DNA of 61,909 nucleotides, taken from a virus. The DNA is taken from the IMG/VR virus record IMGVR_UViG_3300034073_004033, positions 1 to 61,909 of that record. The stretch is one strand, 5' to 3'. Below are positions 15,932 through 25,220 of this stretch, piece by piece. The notes under the pieces were generated by a model that was not told the origin of the DNA, did not search any database, and was given only the letters and a program-made list of their open reading frames with translations. A program made the position numbers and the translations under genes. Numbering within the stretch: position 1 is the first letter of the stretch; each line of letters begins with the position of its first letter.

Positions 15932-17765
15932 TTTTTGGTGGAAAGATATTATTTTTATCAAAATCATCTCTTTGCCACTCTAAGAGTTCAAAACTTGGCT
16001 GCTTAAGGTAACTAATTTTAAAAGTATTATTTATCTCTTTCTCAAAAGAGAGTTCTTTACAATCTTTATTGTCAAAGATAAATTCTTGTTCTTTTAGTCT
16101 AAATACTTCAATATCAAATGAATTATTAGATAATTTTATTTGACATTTAGTTTTTTCAAATTCTAATTCTTTTTCTTCTTCTGCACAGTCACTAGTTTTA
16201 TACTTTGGTGGATCAATCTGAATTGTATCACTAGTTGTTAAAATATAATTTATAGACATCGGATTAGTAGAACCTATTCTGTCATAATTATCGTTTGTTG
16301 TTGCTAATATGCTTGCTGGACTCTCAGTATTTAGCATACTTACAATATCATCTTCTTCTAGTAATTTTAAAATATTCAACATTAATTCAGCATTTTGACC
16401 AACTGTATAAGAAGAAGTTTGTGCGCTTGATGATGACGATGACGATGATGAACTACTTATATCTTCACATTCTGTATCTTCACAATTTTTATCTTTATCT
16501 ATAATAGATCCGTATAAATATATTTCATGGTAAAGCTCAAAAAAACACATATATATTTTTTTACTTCTGATATAAAATAAGTCAGAAATGTAAAAATCTA
16601 AATATTGGTAAGTAGAATCTACAATACTATTATTATTATTTATATTATATTTTGCAGATCCAAATTTAGTAAATTCTTTTTCAAAGTTTTTTTGTTTATC
16701 AACAATATCTGGTGTTAAAGGGGATACTCCGCCAAGGTCATAAGTATGTTTATTAATTACAGATAAAACATTATCAATATTTCCAAAAATATCTGAAAAA
16801 GGATTTTGCGATATAATGACAGGGTCATTTATAAATGTAGAGTTAAAATTAAATTTATTACTATTTTGAAAAATAGATTTAAATGCGTTTGAATCAAAAG
16901 CCCATTCATCTTTAAAGATCTTAGTATTTGAATTATAAAGTAATTCTTCTTTATTTTTATCTTCTTTAATATTAATAATGGTTTCATAATTTACAGAGTC
17001 AGCGCCTAATCTTTTTTGAAGCTCTTGAAAATCAAAAATTTTTGTAGAATTAAAATTTATATTATGTTTAATTTTTTGATTATATTCAATTGGTTTATAC
17101 CATACTACTGTAGCTTCTATTCTAACATTTGCTCCTAATGTATCTACAGCTGTAAATGATAAGGTTGATAAAGGTGTTTTTGGAATTAAGTTCTGATTAA
17201 ATGCTGATGCAGCATTTCCATCTGTAATTTTTGTACCATTTAAATAGCCTATATCATCAGCCACACCAACTGCTTTAAAATATGTTGGACTACCATCTGG
17301 ACTATTAAAAACTATAGGCCCAGCAGTATCTCCAGCTTCCGCTCCACCATCTTTAAAATCTCTTTTACATTCCGGACATTCTGGTGAAAAATTATTTCCT
17401 TTTGATTCTATTTCTATATCAGAATTAATTATAACACCTTTAATCATTTTATGAAATAGTCCTTTATATTTATAAAATTCTGTTTCTGGAATTATAAGAT
17501 AATTTTTACAAAATTTATTTGGAAATTCTAATTTATCAAATAGTGTAGAACCATATTTATTTTTTTTATACCATTTAAAAACCTCTTCCTCAGTTTCAAA
17601 TTCTTTCGGCTTTTCTACGCTTGAATCCGGATCTTTTTCTGCAAAAGACGCTCTAAAAAAATGAATTGGAACATCGCTTATACGCCTATCTATAGAAAAT
17701 TCTGGACGATACCCAAAATTACTATAAATACCATGAAAAACATGTTTATTTATTTTTGTCGCCAT
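15924..17765 (-). CDS. Virion-associated protein with poly-Ser linker and YTVGQ module
   Basis: The 613-residue protein is the last gene of the long minus-strand structural run. Its N-terminal part has a CPEC pair near 150 and GPIVFNSPDGSP. The middle is Asn/Phe-rich. Around 441-460 a run of about 11 serines leads to SSYTVGQNAELMLNILKL and LEEDDIV. That module recurs almost unchanged at the C-terminus of the 952-residue protein at 19408. The last 100 residues are acidic with scattered cysteines. No enzyme motif is recognised. Its position among tail-tip proteins suggests a structural or adhesion role. The gene lies 4 nt downstream of its neighbour. Confidence 0.6.
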   Translation of the reverse strand: MATKINKHVFHGIYSNFGYRPEFSIDRRISDVPIHFFRASFAEKDPDSSVEKPKEFETEEEVFKWYKKNKYGSTLFDKLEFPNKFCKNYLIIPETEFYKYKGLFHKMIKGVIINSDIEIESKGNNFSPECPECKRDFKDGGAEAGDTAGPIVFNSPDGSPTYFKAVGVADDIGYLNGTKITDGNAASAFNQNLIPKTPLSTLSFTAVDTLGANVRIEATVVWYKPIEYNQKIKHNINFNSTKIFDFQELQKRLGADSVNYETIINIKEDKNKEELLYNSNTKIFKDEWAFDSNAFKSIFQNSNKFNFNSTFINDPVIISQNPFSDIFGNIDNVLSVINKHTYDLGGVSPLTPDIVDKQKNFEKEFTKFGSAKYNINNNNSIVDSTYQYLDFYISDLFYIRSKKIYMCFFELYHEIYLYGSIIDKDKNCEDTECEDISSSSSSSSSSSAQTSSYTVGQNAELMLNILKLLEEDDIVSMLNTESPASILATTNDNYDRIGSTNPMSINYILTTSDTIQIDPPKYKTSDCAEEEKELEFEKTKCQIKLSNNSFDIEVFRLKEQEFIFDNKDCKELSFEKEINNTFKISYLKQPSFELLEWQRDDFDKNNIFPPKIT

Positions 17766-17769
17766 TTTA

Positions 17770-18345
17770 TTAAAAATTCAATCTGCCACCAGCAAATGGA
17801 ACTGGATAAATAACTGGAACTCCGTCAAATACCATGTTACACATTAATAAATTCGTGTTAATATTTTGCATAATATAAGCAGTATTCACAGCACTTTCAT
17901 TTCCAGGAAGACCAGCAACAGCTTCATCATCTGAGACAAAAACACCAATAATAATTCTTGCTTCAATTTGTCTTAAATTATCACCTGATTCAAAAGTTAC
18001 TGGTTGTAGCTCGTTAACTGTTTTATCATCTGAAACCCAAATAATTCTGGCCTCTTGGGCTTGTAAATTATTAACAGATACTTTTAAAACACAATAATAA
18101 TTTTCACCAGGAAAAGAACTTGGAACTTCTTGAGGAAAATCTAATCCTTCAATGGGAATTTTTAACCATTGTAAATATTTACTAGTTATTCCCATTCCAG
18201 TAAAAAGACGAGAATGGTAATTAACTGCCAATGTATAAATAGGAGTTCCGTCTGAACGCGTGCCCTGTTTACCAATATCAATTTTAAACGGATGTGTTTG
18301 TCCAGCTGTAGGTCTAGTAATACCAATTTTATTATAATTCGACAT
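17770..18345 (-). CDS. Hypothetical virion-associated protein
   Basis: The 191-residue protein begins MSNYNKIGITRPTAGQTHPF and is beta-rich (YYCVLKVSVNNLQAQEARII, then QIEARIIIGVFVSDDEAV), without cysteine clusters or membrane spans. The ATG is preceded by AAGGATAAGTTT, a good Shine-Dalgarno sequence at suitable spacing. It lies between fibre-like genes with 4-nt gaps on either side, so it is probably a tail-tip or fibre component. No family was recognised. Confidence 0.55.
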   Translation of the reverse strand: MSNYNKIGITRPTAGQTHPFKIDIGKQGTRSDGTPIYTLAVNYHSRLFTGMGITSKYLQWLKIPIEGLDFPQEVPSSFPGENYYCVLKVSVNNLQAQEARIIWVSDDKTVNELQPVTFESGDNLRQIEARIIIGVFVSDDEAVAGLPGNESAVNTAYIMQNINTNLLMCNMVFDGVPVIYPVPFAGGRLNF

Positions 18346-18349
18346 AAAC

Positions 18350-19405
18350 TTATCCTTCTAAAATATCTGTGAAAAATATATTATTTCCACTAATAATATA
18401 TTGGAATTTATTTCCAAAAATATTATATGGATTTGGTTTATATATTTCAATATTTAAGCCAGTATAGATTGTAGATTGATTTAATGGTATAATACCAGAT
18501 CCTGAAAATTGACTAATACCAGTATTAAAAGATATTGGAACGCCAGAATAATTTTGTGGGTTTCTCGGATCTTTAAACCCTGTTAATATTGTATAATTTC
18601 CACTAAAACTATCTTCCCAAAGAATACCTGATATATTTTTAAATAACTCTATAGGCTCTACTTGTTTAGTATAAAAACCAGAATTTTCAACAGTAATATT
18701 AAAAACGCCTGAAAAAGAACCAATCCAAGAATTAGCTCTTGGTCTATAACTTTCTCCGCCAGTAAAATATCTATTGTGAATTTTAATTGACTCTAAATTA
18801 CTAGAGTCTCTATAAATTCTAAGATCATTGCCATTTTCTCCTTCTCGTAAATAAGAAAATAAAAATAGTTTATTGTCTATTTGATAACCAGTAACCCCAA
18901 CAATTGTTTGTAATAAAGTATATCCTTGATCATTAAATCCTCCTGTTGCTCCAGAATTTAAATTATTTAATAAATTTAAAGGAGAACTAAATTGACCTGG
19001 ATTATCTGCTCCAGTATTATAATAAAATAAGAAATCAGCTATACTTATATAATCTCCATTTTGAAGTCCAGACCCCGTATTATCTATAAATTCTATGATA
19101 TTTTGAGCTGATTTAAAACCTGTAACATAATTAAGATAAACTCTTGTTTGTTGACCTGGATGAGTTAATTGTAAGTTTTGCCAAGTATATGAACCACTTC
19201 CATCTCCAATATAACCATTTAAAACACCAGTTGTAAAATAAATAACTGGCTGTAATCCAGTTGGATTTAAAATAGTTCCAGTAAAAATTTGATTATCAAA
19301 AGAAGTAATATAACCATGCCCACGATATGAATTGATTGTTGTATTTATACGGTTATCAATGGTATGATAAAAATCTACTTTTTTTATCCTAATAATCTCA
19401 GACAT
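18350..19405 (-). CDS. Tail-tip/fibre-like structural protein
   Basis: The 351-residue protein is rich in Gly, Ser, Thr, Asn and aromatic residues arranged as short beta-strand repeats (FTGTILNPTG, GYIGDGSGSYTW, GITG-like turns). It contains no cysteine. The composition matches the 959- and 664-residue proteins nearby, which share many T-G and S-G dipeptides. It lies 2 nt after the 952-residue gene and 4 nt before the 191-residue gene. A virion surface role is inferred from composition and position. Confidence 0.55.
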   Translation of the reverse strand: MSEIIRIKKVDFYHTIDNRINTTINSYRGHGYITSFDNQIFTGTILNPTGLQPVIYFTTGVLNGYIGDGSGSYTWQNLQLTHPGQQTRVYLNYVTGFKSAQNIIEFIDNTGSGLQNGDYISIADFLFYYNTGADNPGQFSSPLNLLNNLNSGATGGFNDQGYTLLQTIVGVTGYQIDNKLFLFSYLREGENGNDLRIYRDSSNLESIKIHNRYFTGGESYRPRANSWIGSFSGVFNITVENSGFYTKQVEPIELFKNISGILWEDSFSGNYTILTGFKDPRNPQNYSGVPISFNTGISQFSGSGIIPLNQSTIYTGLNIEIYKPNPYNIFGNKFQYIISGNNIFFTDILEG

Positions 19406-19407
19406 AA

Positions 19408-22266
19408 TTATTTATTAGTCAAGTTAATAATTTCGTCATCTTCTAAGAGTTTCAAAATATTTAACATCAATTCAGCGCTTTGCCCTACTGTGTAAGAAGA
19501 AAAAGATGAAGGTTCTTGAATTGACGAAGACGAAGATGAAGATGAGGACGATTGACAACATGGATCTAATTGGCATGGGCATGTTGGCGGATCTGATACT
19601 TTAACACACTGATAACAAATATCATTACCTCCAGGACAATTAACAATTTGAGTTTGTGCTTTAAGATATCCTTTTTCAATAAATTTATCTAGTCTAAATG
19701 GAATTGGAGTTTTCCAAGCATTGACATCTGTACATTGTTTTGGATCACATACGAATAATTCAGCAGCCGGAAAGCTCATTTCTTCTTCGCAATTAAATGC
19801 TTGTTGCTGCCAACTAAATTCAGCTGGGTCAGCATCATTTGCGCAATTATAATTCAAACAACATACATCTCTATTATCATTAATTTCAGTACAGTCTGCA
19901 TTTTTTTCTACATATTGCCAACAAGGATTTTTAAAAACTACGTCTGGCAATCCTACTTCTTTTAAATTTTCACAGCAATCACAAATCGGGCATTTGCTCT
20001 CATTTTCTTTATAATATCTTCCACAAGATAGTTCTCTAAATGATTGCCATTCGGCTTCCATTGTGTAAGGTTCGCTAGATATGTTAAGTGTATAATTATT
20101 AAATTCTGACTGCCCATCTTGACAACTACTCAACCTACTATTAATAGTACCATTTAATTTAGCAACTATAGATGGATTCAATGAGCTAGCACAAATTGTT
20201 CTAATAAAATCATCTGAAACCTCAATATCTGCAGTATTTTCAAGTAACCCCTGATTAATTCTACCACCTTGTCCTTGATAAGTTTTACCTAAAAATACAA
20301 ATGACATTGTTAGACTTGTATGGTCACATTCAATAGGACTACTTTTTCCAAGTACAGAAATTTTAACCTTATCTGTACTACAATAAGGAACTGCACTTAC
20401 TATTTCTACAGTTGGGGGCATTTCACAACAACTATACTCTGGTGATGGTGTTGGGGTTGGAGTAGGTGTTGGGGTTGGAGTGGGTGTTGGGGTTGGAGTA
20501 GGTGTTGGGGTTGGAGTAGGTGTTGGGGAAGGTGACGGCGATGGTCCTGTAGTACAATCTGCTTGAGTAGTGCTATTATCAATAACAAAATCATTTTGAA
20601 CAAGTTCTTCAACTTGAGCGATCTCATTGACAATATTAAAATTAACTTTTGAATCTACAAATAAAGCACAATCTGGAACTATGCTTGTGCAATAACATTG
20701 TCTAATTATAACAGATGAAGTGCCTAATTGCGTTGGAGTTCCTTCTATTAAATTACTTTTTACTGTCGATAACGTTAATCCATTTGGTAAAGATCCACTT
20801 ATAACACTCCAACTATTTGGTAACAACCCAAAACTTCTCCACAAATTTTCTTCTAAATCAATTCCATGATCCACAAGACAGCCTGGGGTATTGATACTAT
20901 TCACAATTAATAAATTAGATGGAGTCCATCTAGGAGTATTTATTAAAAGATTTAATGTCTGTTCATTAGATAATCTTGCTAATGTTTGTAAATTAGGTGA
21001 GCTTGAACTAGAGCTCTCACCACCTCCACCGACACATTCAAATATTAATCTACTATTATCTACAGAATACAAATTTCCGGTAGAAGTAGGAGAATTTGTT
21101 ATATTAATATTGACAAAAGAATCTCTATATATTAAGCATGGTGGATACAATCCAGTACAGTAACATTGACGTATTAATACTTTTCTACTTTCAGATTGTG
21201 TTGGTGTCCCTGTTATAAGCCCAAATGCGCCAGTTGATAATGTTAAACCAGCAGGCAGGGAACCAGAAATTATATTCCAAGTATTTGGAACAAGACCAGT
21301 AGTTTGCCATAAATTATTATTAGGAGCTATAAAACTAAAAAATACGTTACCAACTTGACCAGGTTGTAATACTGAAGGTAACTCATTTACCAACATTGGT
21401 TGATTTAAGACACCGCTTAAAGTTTGCTCATTTGTCAAAACAGAAACAAATGTTTTTAATGGGTCTATACTAGAACTCGAACTTGAGCTCGAACCCAAGC
21501 TCGAACTTGAACTCGAGCTACTTGAGCAAGTAGGACATATATCATTCAGGCCCCATTTATTATTTAAATATTCACATAATTGTAAACGTTCTTGACAAGT
21601 CATAGTTTTATTAAAAACCATTAACTCACCTAAATCATAACTATAACCTTCTTGAAAAATTCCCGATAAACCAATAGTACCACCAGGTTTTTGAGCATTA
21701 ATTCTTTCATCATTAAGATATTGGAAATTATTTAAATTTTTTATCTGATTTAATTTTTTAAATGTGTTACCATTTCGGCCAAAGTAGTTGCTTCCACTAT
21801 AAATCCATTGGTCAACAATAAAATTTTCAGTACCCGTAAGACTTCCATAAGAATCAACAGCGAAACTAGGGCCTATAACCTTGTTACCAGAAGTATACAT
21901 TCCTATAAAAACATTTGTTCCAGATCCGTTATCAATTGGCGTGTATACTGCTGCTAATTTTGATACGCCAGAAATACCAGAACATGGTAAAGAAAATGGT
22001 ATTAATGGAATATCATTTAATAGTTGAACATTATCCCATTTATGCACAAAAACTATATGTAATGGAATATTTAAATCAATTACTGGAAATTCTTCGTTAA
22101 TTAATTCGCCACTAGAATTAATTCTAATAAAATCTATACCATTTCCAGAATAATAGCCAAATGATTGCGTGACACCAGCCATACCAGTTACGCCAGTCAT
22201 TTTGAATAAGAAATTATTCTCAGATTTATCTCTAATTCCTGAAATTGTACCAATAAAATTAACCAT
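19408..22266 (-). CDS. Multidomain virion protein: lectin-like, two Ig-like repeats, Pro-Thr linker, Cys-rich region, poly-Ser/YTVGQ tail
   Basis: The 952-residue protein is modular. Residues 1-245 resemble a concanavalin A/LamG-like domain ending in LGELMVFNKTMTCQERLQLC and WGLND. After a Ser linker come two related domains (each about 130 residues) sharing SNEQTL/TNEQTL, WxxxGLxPNxWxxISGSLPxG, LTLST and GTPTQ, the pattern of putative Ig (He_PIG) domains; both end with IRQCYCT. Next are a Pro-Thr/Pro-Ser tract of about 30 residues, a 320-residue region with more than 30 cysteines in CC and CxxC pairs, a second Ser run, and the terminal YTVGQSAELMLNILKLLE module. The cysteines suggest disulfides or metal in an extracellular adhesin. 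It is the first gene after a 72-nt gap holding a GTGTAA element and AAGG-rich leader. Confidence 0.65.
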   Translation of the reverse strand: MVNFIGTISGIRDKSENNFLFKMTGVTGMAGVTQSFGYYSGNGIDFIRINSSGELINEEFPVIDLNIPLHIVFVHKWDNVQLLNDIPLIPFSLPCSGISGVSKLAAVYTPIDNGSGTNVFIGMYTSGNKVIGPSFAVDSYGSLTGTENFIVDQWIYSGSNYFGRNGNTFKKLNQIKNLNNFQYLNDERINAQKPGGTIGLSGIFQEGYSYDLGELMVFNKTMTCQERLQLCEYLNNKWGLNDICPTCSSSSSSSSSLGSSSSSSSSIDPLKTFVSVLTNEQTLSGVLNQPMLVNELPSVLQPGQVGNVFFSFIAPNNNLWQTTGLVPNTWNIISGSLPAGLTLSTGAFGLITGTPTQSESRKVLIRQCYCTGLYPPCLIYRDSFVNINITNSPTSTGNLYSVDNSRLIFECVGGGGESSSSSSPNLQTLARLSNEQTLNLLINTPRWTPSNLLIVNSINTPGCLVDHGIDLEENLWRSFGLLPNSWSVISGSLPNGLTLSTVKSNLIEGTPTQLGTSSVIIRQCYCTSIVPDCALFVDSKVNFNIVNEIAQVEELVQNDFVIDNSTTQADCTTGPSPSPSPTPTPTPTPTPTPTPTPTPTPTPTPTPSPEYSCCEMPPTVEIVSAVPYCSTDKVKISVLGKSSPIECDHTSLTMSFVFLGKTYQGQGGRINQGLLENTADIEVSDDFIRTICASSLNPSIVAKLNGTINSRLSSCQDGQSEFNNYTLNISSEPYTMEAEWQSFRELSCGRYYKENESKCPICDCCENLKEVGLPDVVFKNPCWQYVEKNADCTEINDNRDVCCLNYNCANDADPAEFSWQQQAFNCEEEMSFPAAELFVCDPKQCTDVNAWKTPIPFRLDKFIEKGYLKAQTQIVNCPGGNDICYQCVKVSDPPTCPCQLDPCCQSSSSSSSSSSIQEPSSFSSYTVGQSAELMLNILKLLEDDEIINLTNK
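19522..19551 (-). repeat. Poly-serine coding tract (952-aa protein, C-terminal)
   Basis: About ten consecutive serine codons directly follow a CC pair and precede the terminal YTVGQ module. Confidence 0.7.
20447..20530. repeat. 18-bp tandem repeat encoding a Pro-Thr linker
   Basis: The plus-strand unit ggtgttggggttggagta is repeated about 4.6 times (20447, 20465, 20483, 20501, partial from 20519), with one a-to-g change in the second copy. On the minus strand it encodes alternating Pro and Thr. The plus strand carries regularly spaced runs of G (GGGG, GG), so a G-quadruplex is possible. Exact repeats make copy-number change likely. Confidence 0.85.
21463..21530 (-). repeat. Poly-serine coding tract (952-aa protein, after the lectin-like domain)
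   Basis: Two runs of eight to nine serines are split by Leu-Gly. The codons alternate between the TCN and AGY boxes rather than repeating one codon, so this is not a simple microsatellite; it looks maintained for serine at the protein level. Confidence 0.7.
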
Positions 22267-22288
22267 TTTTACCTTTTTCCTTATATAT

Positions 22289-22294
22289 GTTACA
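22289..22294 (-). promoter_or_regulatory. GTGTAA element (putative late promoter)
   Basis: On the minus strand, AAGTGTAACATATATAAGG lies 23 nt before the ATG of the 952-residue gene, followed by two AAGG ribosome-binding-like motifs. The 72-nt gap has no other feature. The same GTGTAA recurs before other late units. Confidence 0.45.
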
Positions 22295-22338
22295 CTTAAA
22301 AAATATTATTATATAATTTTAAAATTAAATATTTAATT

Positions 22339-25218
22339 TTATAAACTACTCGATGACGAAGTACTCGATAATGAGCTACTCGACGAATTTTCTAATATAA
22401 TATCGTTATTTTCCGGATCTACCCATAAAGTATTTACGATTAAAGTCTCAGAACTTGACGAAGAACTACTCGATGACGAACTACTCGACAATGAACTGCT
22501 AGATGACGAACTACTCGAGGACGAACTAGAATTAAGATCTAAAAATAATATATTAGATGATCCTTCTGGATCTATCCATAAATTTGAACTAAATAATGAT
22601 TCTGGTAAACTAGAACTACTACTACTACTACTTGGGAATCCTGCGCAAGTAAAATAACGATTGTCACATTCGCTATCCCATTCAATTTCACAGCAAACAA
22701 AATCAGCATCAATAACCTCCTGATAACAAATATTATTAGTGTCAATATAACTAGGAGGAATTACCGTGCAACCAAAAGAAGAACTAGAACTAGACGTAAT
22801 ATTTTTATTAAATATAAATTTTAAAGATTTGCATCCAGTGATGATATCAAAATTTAAATTAAGATTACCAGTATTACTATAATTTTCATAAATTGTGTTA
22901 TAATTATTATTATCTCTTGAAAATTGAAGTATTACTCCAGTTGGAATAAAACCACTCTCAAACTCAATATTAAACCCAGTAAAATCAAAAAATTTATTAG
23001 TAACAGAGTAACCTAAAAATAAATCATTATTTATATCTCCAGATATTTCTCCATAAGGATAAATATTTTTATTTTCATTAAAAGCATACCAAGCTGGATA
23101 TGATAAAGAATCATTACTATAAAAAACTTCCCCAGAAAAAGAATTATTATTTAAAATTCCCCCTGAAGGATTATTATATCCAGTTAAATTTGGAGCAACA
23201 GGATAAACAGAAAAAAATTCTGAATTATTTATAGTAACTGGTATTCCTGTGTATAACTCAATTTTTCTAAATCCTATTCCACTACTTGATTTTTGACCCG
23301 TAAAATTATGAGGCCAATTTTGTCCAGACTTAATTTCAATTCTAGCATAATTATAACTAGCATTATTATTAATTAATTGATCGGCATTATTACATTCTAG
23401 TATTATTTGTTGTGGATATTCATAGAAATTTAAATCTTCACTTCTTAGAAAAAGCCCGTTACCAGACCGACTATCTATTGTTGTCCATGGGCCTTCTCTA
23501 TTAATTGATAATTGTAAATCAAAATTATATGGATATTTTAAAGCATTAAAGTCTAACTCAAAAGAATAAAAAGATATTTTACTTTTTATTGATGGTTCAT
23601 AAAATTTAAAGAATATTCCTATATCGCCAGTATTTCCAGTTAAATAAAAATATTCATTACCAATAAATGCTTTATCTGACAAAGAGTTATTTTCAGATGC
23701 AAATCCACTTCCACCATATATAAATAACCCCTCTTCTTGATTAATTATCGGATTTAACAAAACGCCAGTAGATTCGTTTATTATTATATTGCCTAAATTA
23801 ATCTCTCCAGAATTATTAGAAATTATATTTCCAAATAAAAGTCCTGTTAGTCCTACAATTTTATTTCCAGATCCAGTATAATTTAAACCAGTAATATTAT
23901 TTGATTCCCAAAATAATTTTTTATTATATAAAAAATAATCTCCAGTATAATAACCAGAACCAGTTAAACTTTGTAGTCCTGTTTTAATATTTATACTATT
24001 AAAATAAAAACCTGTTAGATTAATATTTCTTGTTTCTGAAAATAACCCGTACCCATAGACAAAACCAGTTAAGGGTGAATTTAAGAATCCTGTAGCTGTA
24101 ATTAAAGTTCCTTCTGGAGAATTTCCTGTTCCACTAGCCCCAAGTAATGGCAAACGATATTGGTAATTAAGTTCTCCCGTGGCAAATTGTAGTTCTCTAT
24201 AGCTTTCTGATAAAATGCCTGTCGGAAATTGGTTATAGTAATCTCTTTCTAAAAAAGAAGTGCCTAAACCTGTTAAAACGCCAGTAATATAATCAAAACC
24301 ATATATAAATCCAGATGCGTTTCCACTTATAAAACCACTTGCGGCAAATTCTCCAAGAATTAATTCACCAGTATGCCCAGAAATATTTTTTATTAATATT
24401 GTTACGTTTAGTGGGTCTGGATATATCGTTCTTAATTCAAAATTATAATATTGCCCAAAAGTAAAATTATCAATAAGACCTGTTCCGCCAGTATAGCCTG
24501 TAAATAAATCAATAAAATAAACTGGCCCTGGAATCGAATCAAAAGAGATAGTATTTTGAATATTCCCAAAATTAGTATTTAAAAATAAAGTAGCTAAAGA
24601 CGGAGTAACTTCATTAATACTAACTTGATCGTCAAATTCTGGTTTTAAAATTATTTGACCAGATTGATTTCCAGATATGATAAATAATGGTAAACTTTGG
24701 ATTTCATAATCTGTATTTTCATTAAATAAAGTGCCGCTAAAAATTCTAAAGGATTTTTGAGATTCATTTTCTAAATTCTTAATAACTCCAGTTAAGTTTT
24801 GTCCAAAAAAACCACTTTTTGGAAAGATTATATTATAATTTGGCTTATCTCCTTGAATATAAAAATCGTATTCAATTTCAGAGCCAGTAGTTTTTACATA
24901 AAAATAATCATAGTATGAATTGTCCAATTTCGGAGAAAATAAACATACTGGATTTTGATTTATAAAATAATTAATATATCCAGAACCAATATTTCCGGAA
25001 AAGCTTACTACTTCTCTTGGATTATAAGACCATACATATTTGTTATTAAAATCAAAAATATTTCCATCTTTAAAGGAGAAGATTTGTAATGTTTTTTCAT
25101 CTCCTGAAAAACCAATTTCTGAAACACCAGAACAAGTAGAATTTGTAGCATTAAATGAAAAAGAAAATTCATTTTGTGCTGCAAAATTTCTATACTGTAT
25201 TCCAGAAGTAATAATCAT
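22339..25218 (-). CDS. Large fibre-like virion protein with C-terminal poly-Ser tracts
   Basis: The 959-residue protein is dominated by short beta repeats with T-G and S-G turns (for example LTGSGYYTGDYFLY, GLTGLLFGNIIS), typical of phage tail-tip or fibre shafts. Near residue 830, IDTNNICYQEVIDADFVCC and further cysteines form a small Cys-rich block. The C-terminal 130 residues consist of four serine-rich runs separated by two related short segments, SNLWIDPEGSSNILFLD and NTLWVDPENNDIILE. No enzymatic domain is visible. It lies 2 nt after the hub-like gene. The terminal Ser/LWxDPE repeats are most likely extended linkers or a surface-exposed tail. Confidence 0.6.
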   Translation of the reverse strand: MIITSGIQYRNFAAQNEFSFSFNATNSTCSGVSEIGFSGDEKTLQIFSFKDGNIFDFNNKYVWSYNPREVVSFSGNIGSGYINYFINQNPVCLFSPKLDNSYYDYFYVKTTGSEIEYDFYIQGDKPNYNIIFPKSGFFGQNLTGVIKNLENESQKSFRIFSGTLFNENTDYEIQSLPLFIISGNQSGQIILKPEFDDQVSINEVTPSLATLFLNTNFGNIQNTISFDSIPGPVYFIDLFTGYTGGTGLIDNFTFGQYYNFELRTIYPDPLNVTILIKNISGHTGELILGEFAASGFISGNASGFIYGFDYITGVLTGLGTSFLERDYYNQFPTGILSESYRELQFATGELNYQYRLPLLGASGTGNSPEGTLITATGFLNSPLTGFVYGYGLFSETRNINLTGFYFNSINIKTGLQSLTGSGYYTGDYFLYNKKLFWESNNITGLNYTGSGNKIVGLTGLLFGNIISNNSGEINLGNIIINESTGVLLNPIINQEEGLFIYGGSGFASENNSLSDKAFIGNEYFYLTGNTGDIGIFFKFYEPSIKSKISFYSFELDFNALKYPYNFDLQLSINREGPWTTIDSRSGNGLFLRSEDLNFYEYPQQIILECNNADQLINNNASYNYARIEIKSGQNWPHNFTGQKSSSGIGFRKIELYTGIPVTINNSEFFSVYPVAPNLTGYNNPSGGILNNNSFSGEVFYSNDSLSYPAWYAFNENKNIYPYGEISGDINNDLFLGYSVTNKFFDFTGFNIEFESGFIPTGVILQFSRDNNNYNTIYENYSNTGNLNLNFDIITGCKSLKFIFNKNITSSSSSSFGCTVIPPSYIDTNNICYQEVIDADFVCCEIEWDSECDNRYFTCAGFPSSSSSSSSLPESLFSSNLWIDPEGSSNILFLDLNSSSSSSSSSSSSSLSSSSSSSSSSSSSETLIVNTLWVDPENNDIILENSSSSSLSSTSSSSSL
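22450..22530 (-). repeat. Poly-serine coding tract (959-aa protein)
   Basis: About 26 serines interrupted once by leucine. At the DNA level TCG/TCA/TCT and AGT/AGC codons are mixed in short blocks, with many cgatgacgaa-like imperfect repeats on the plus strand. Confidence 0.7.
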
Positions 25219-25220
25219 AT

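Noticed and set aside
16430-16460. Trinucleotide microsatellite (gatgac type)
   Set aside because: It encodes serines with mixed codons and lies inside a gene, so it is treated as a poly-Ser tract instead.
20406-20633. Minus-strand ORF rich in Gln-Pro-His repeats within the 18-bp tandem repeat
   Set aside because: It is the frame shadow of the Pro-Thr repeat in the 952-residue protein.
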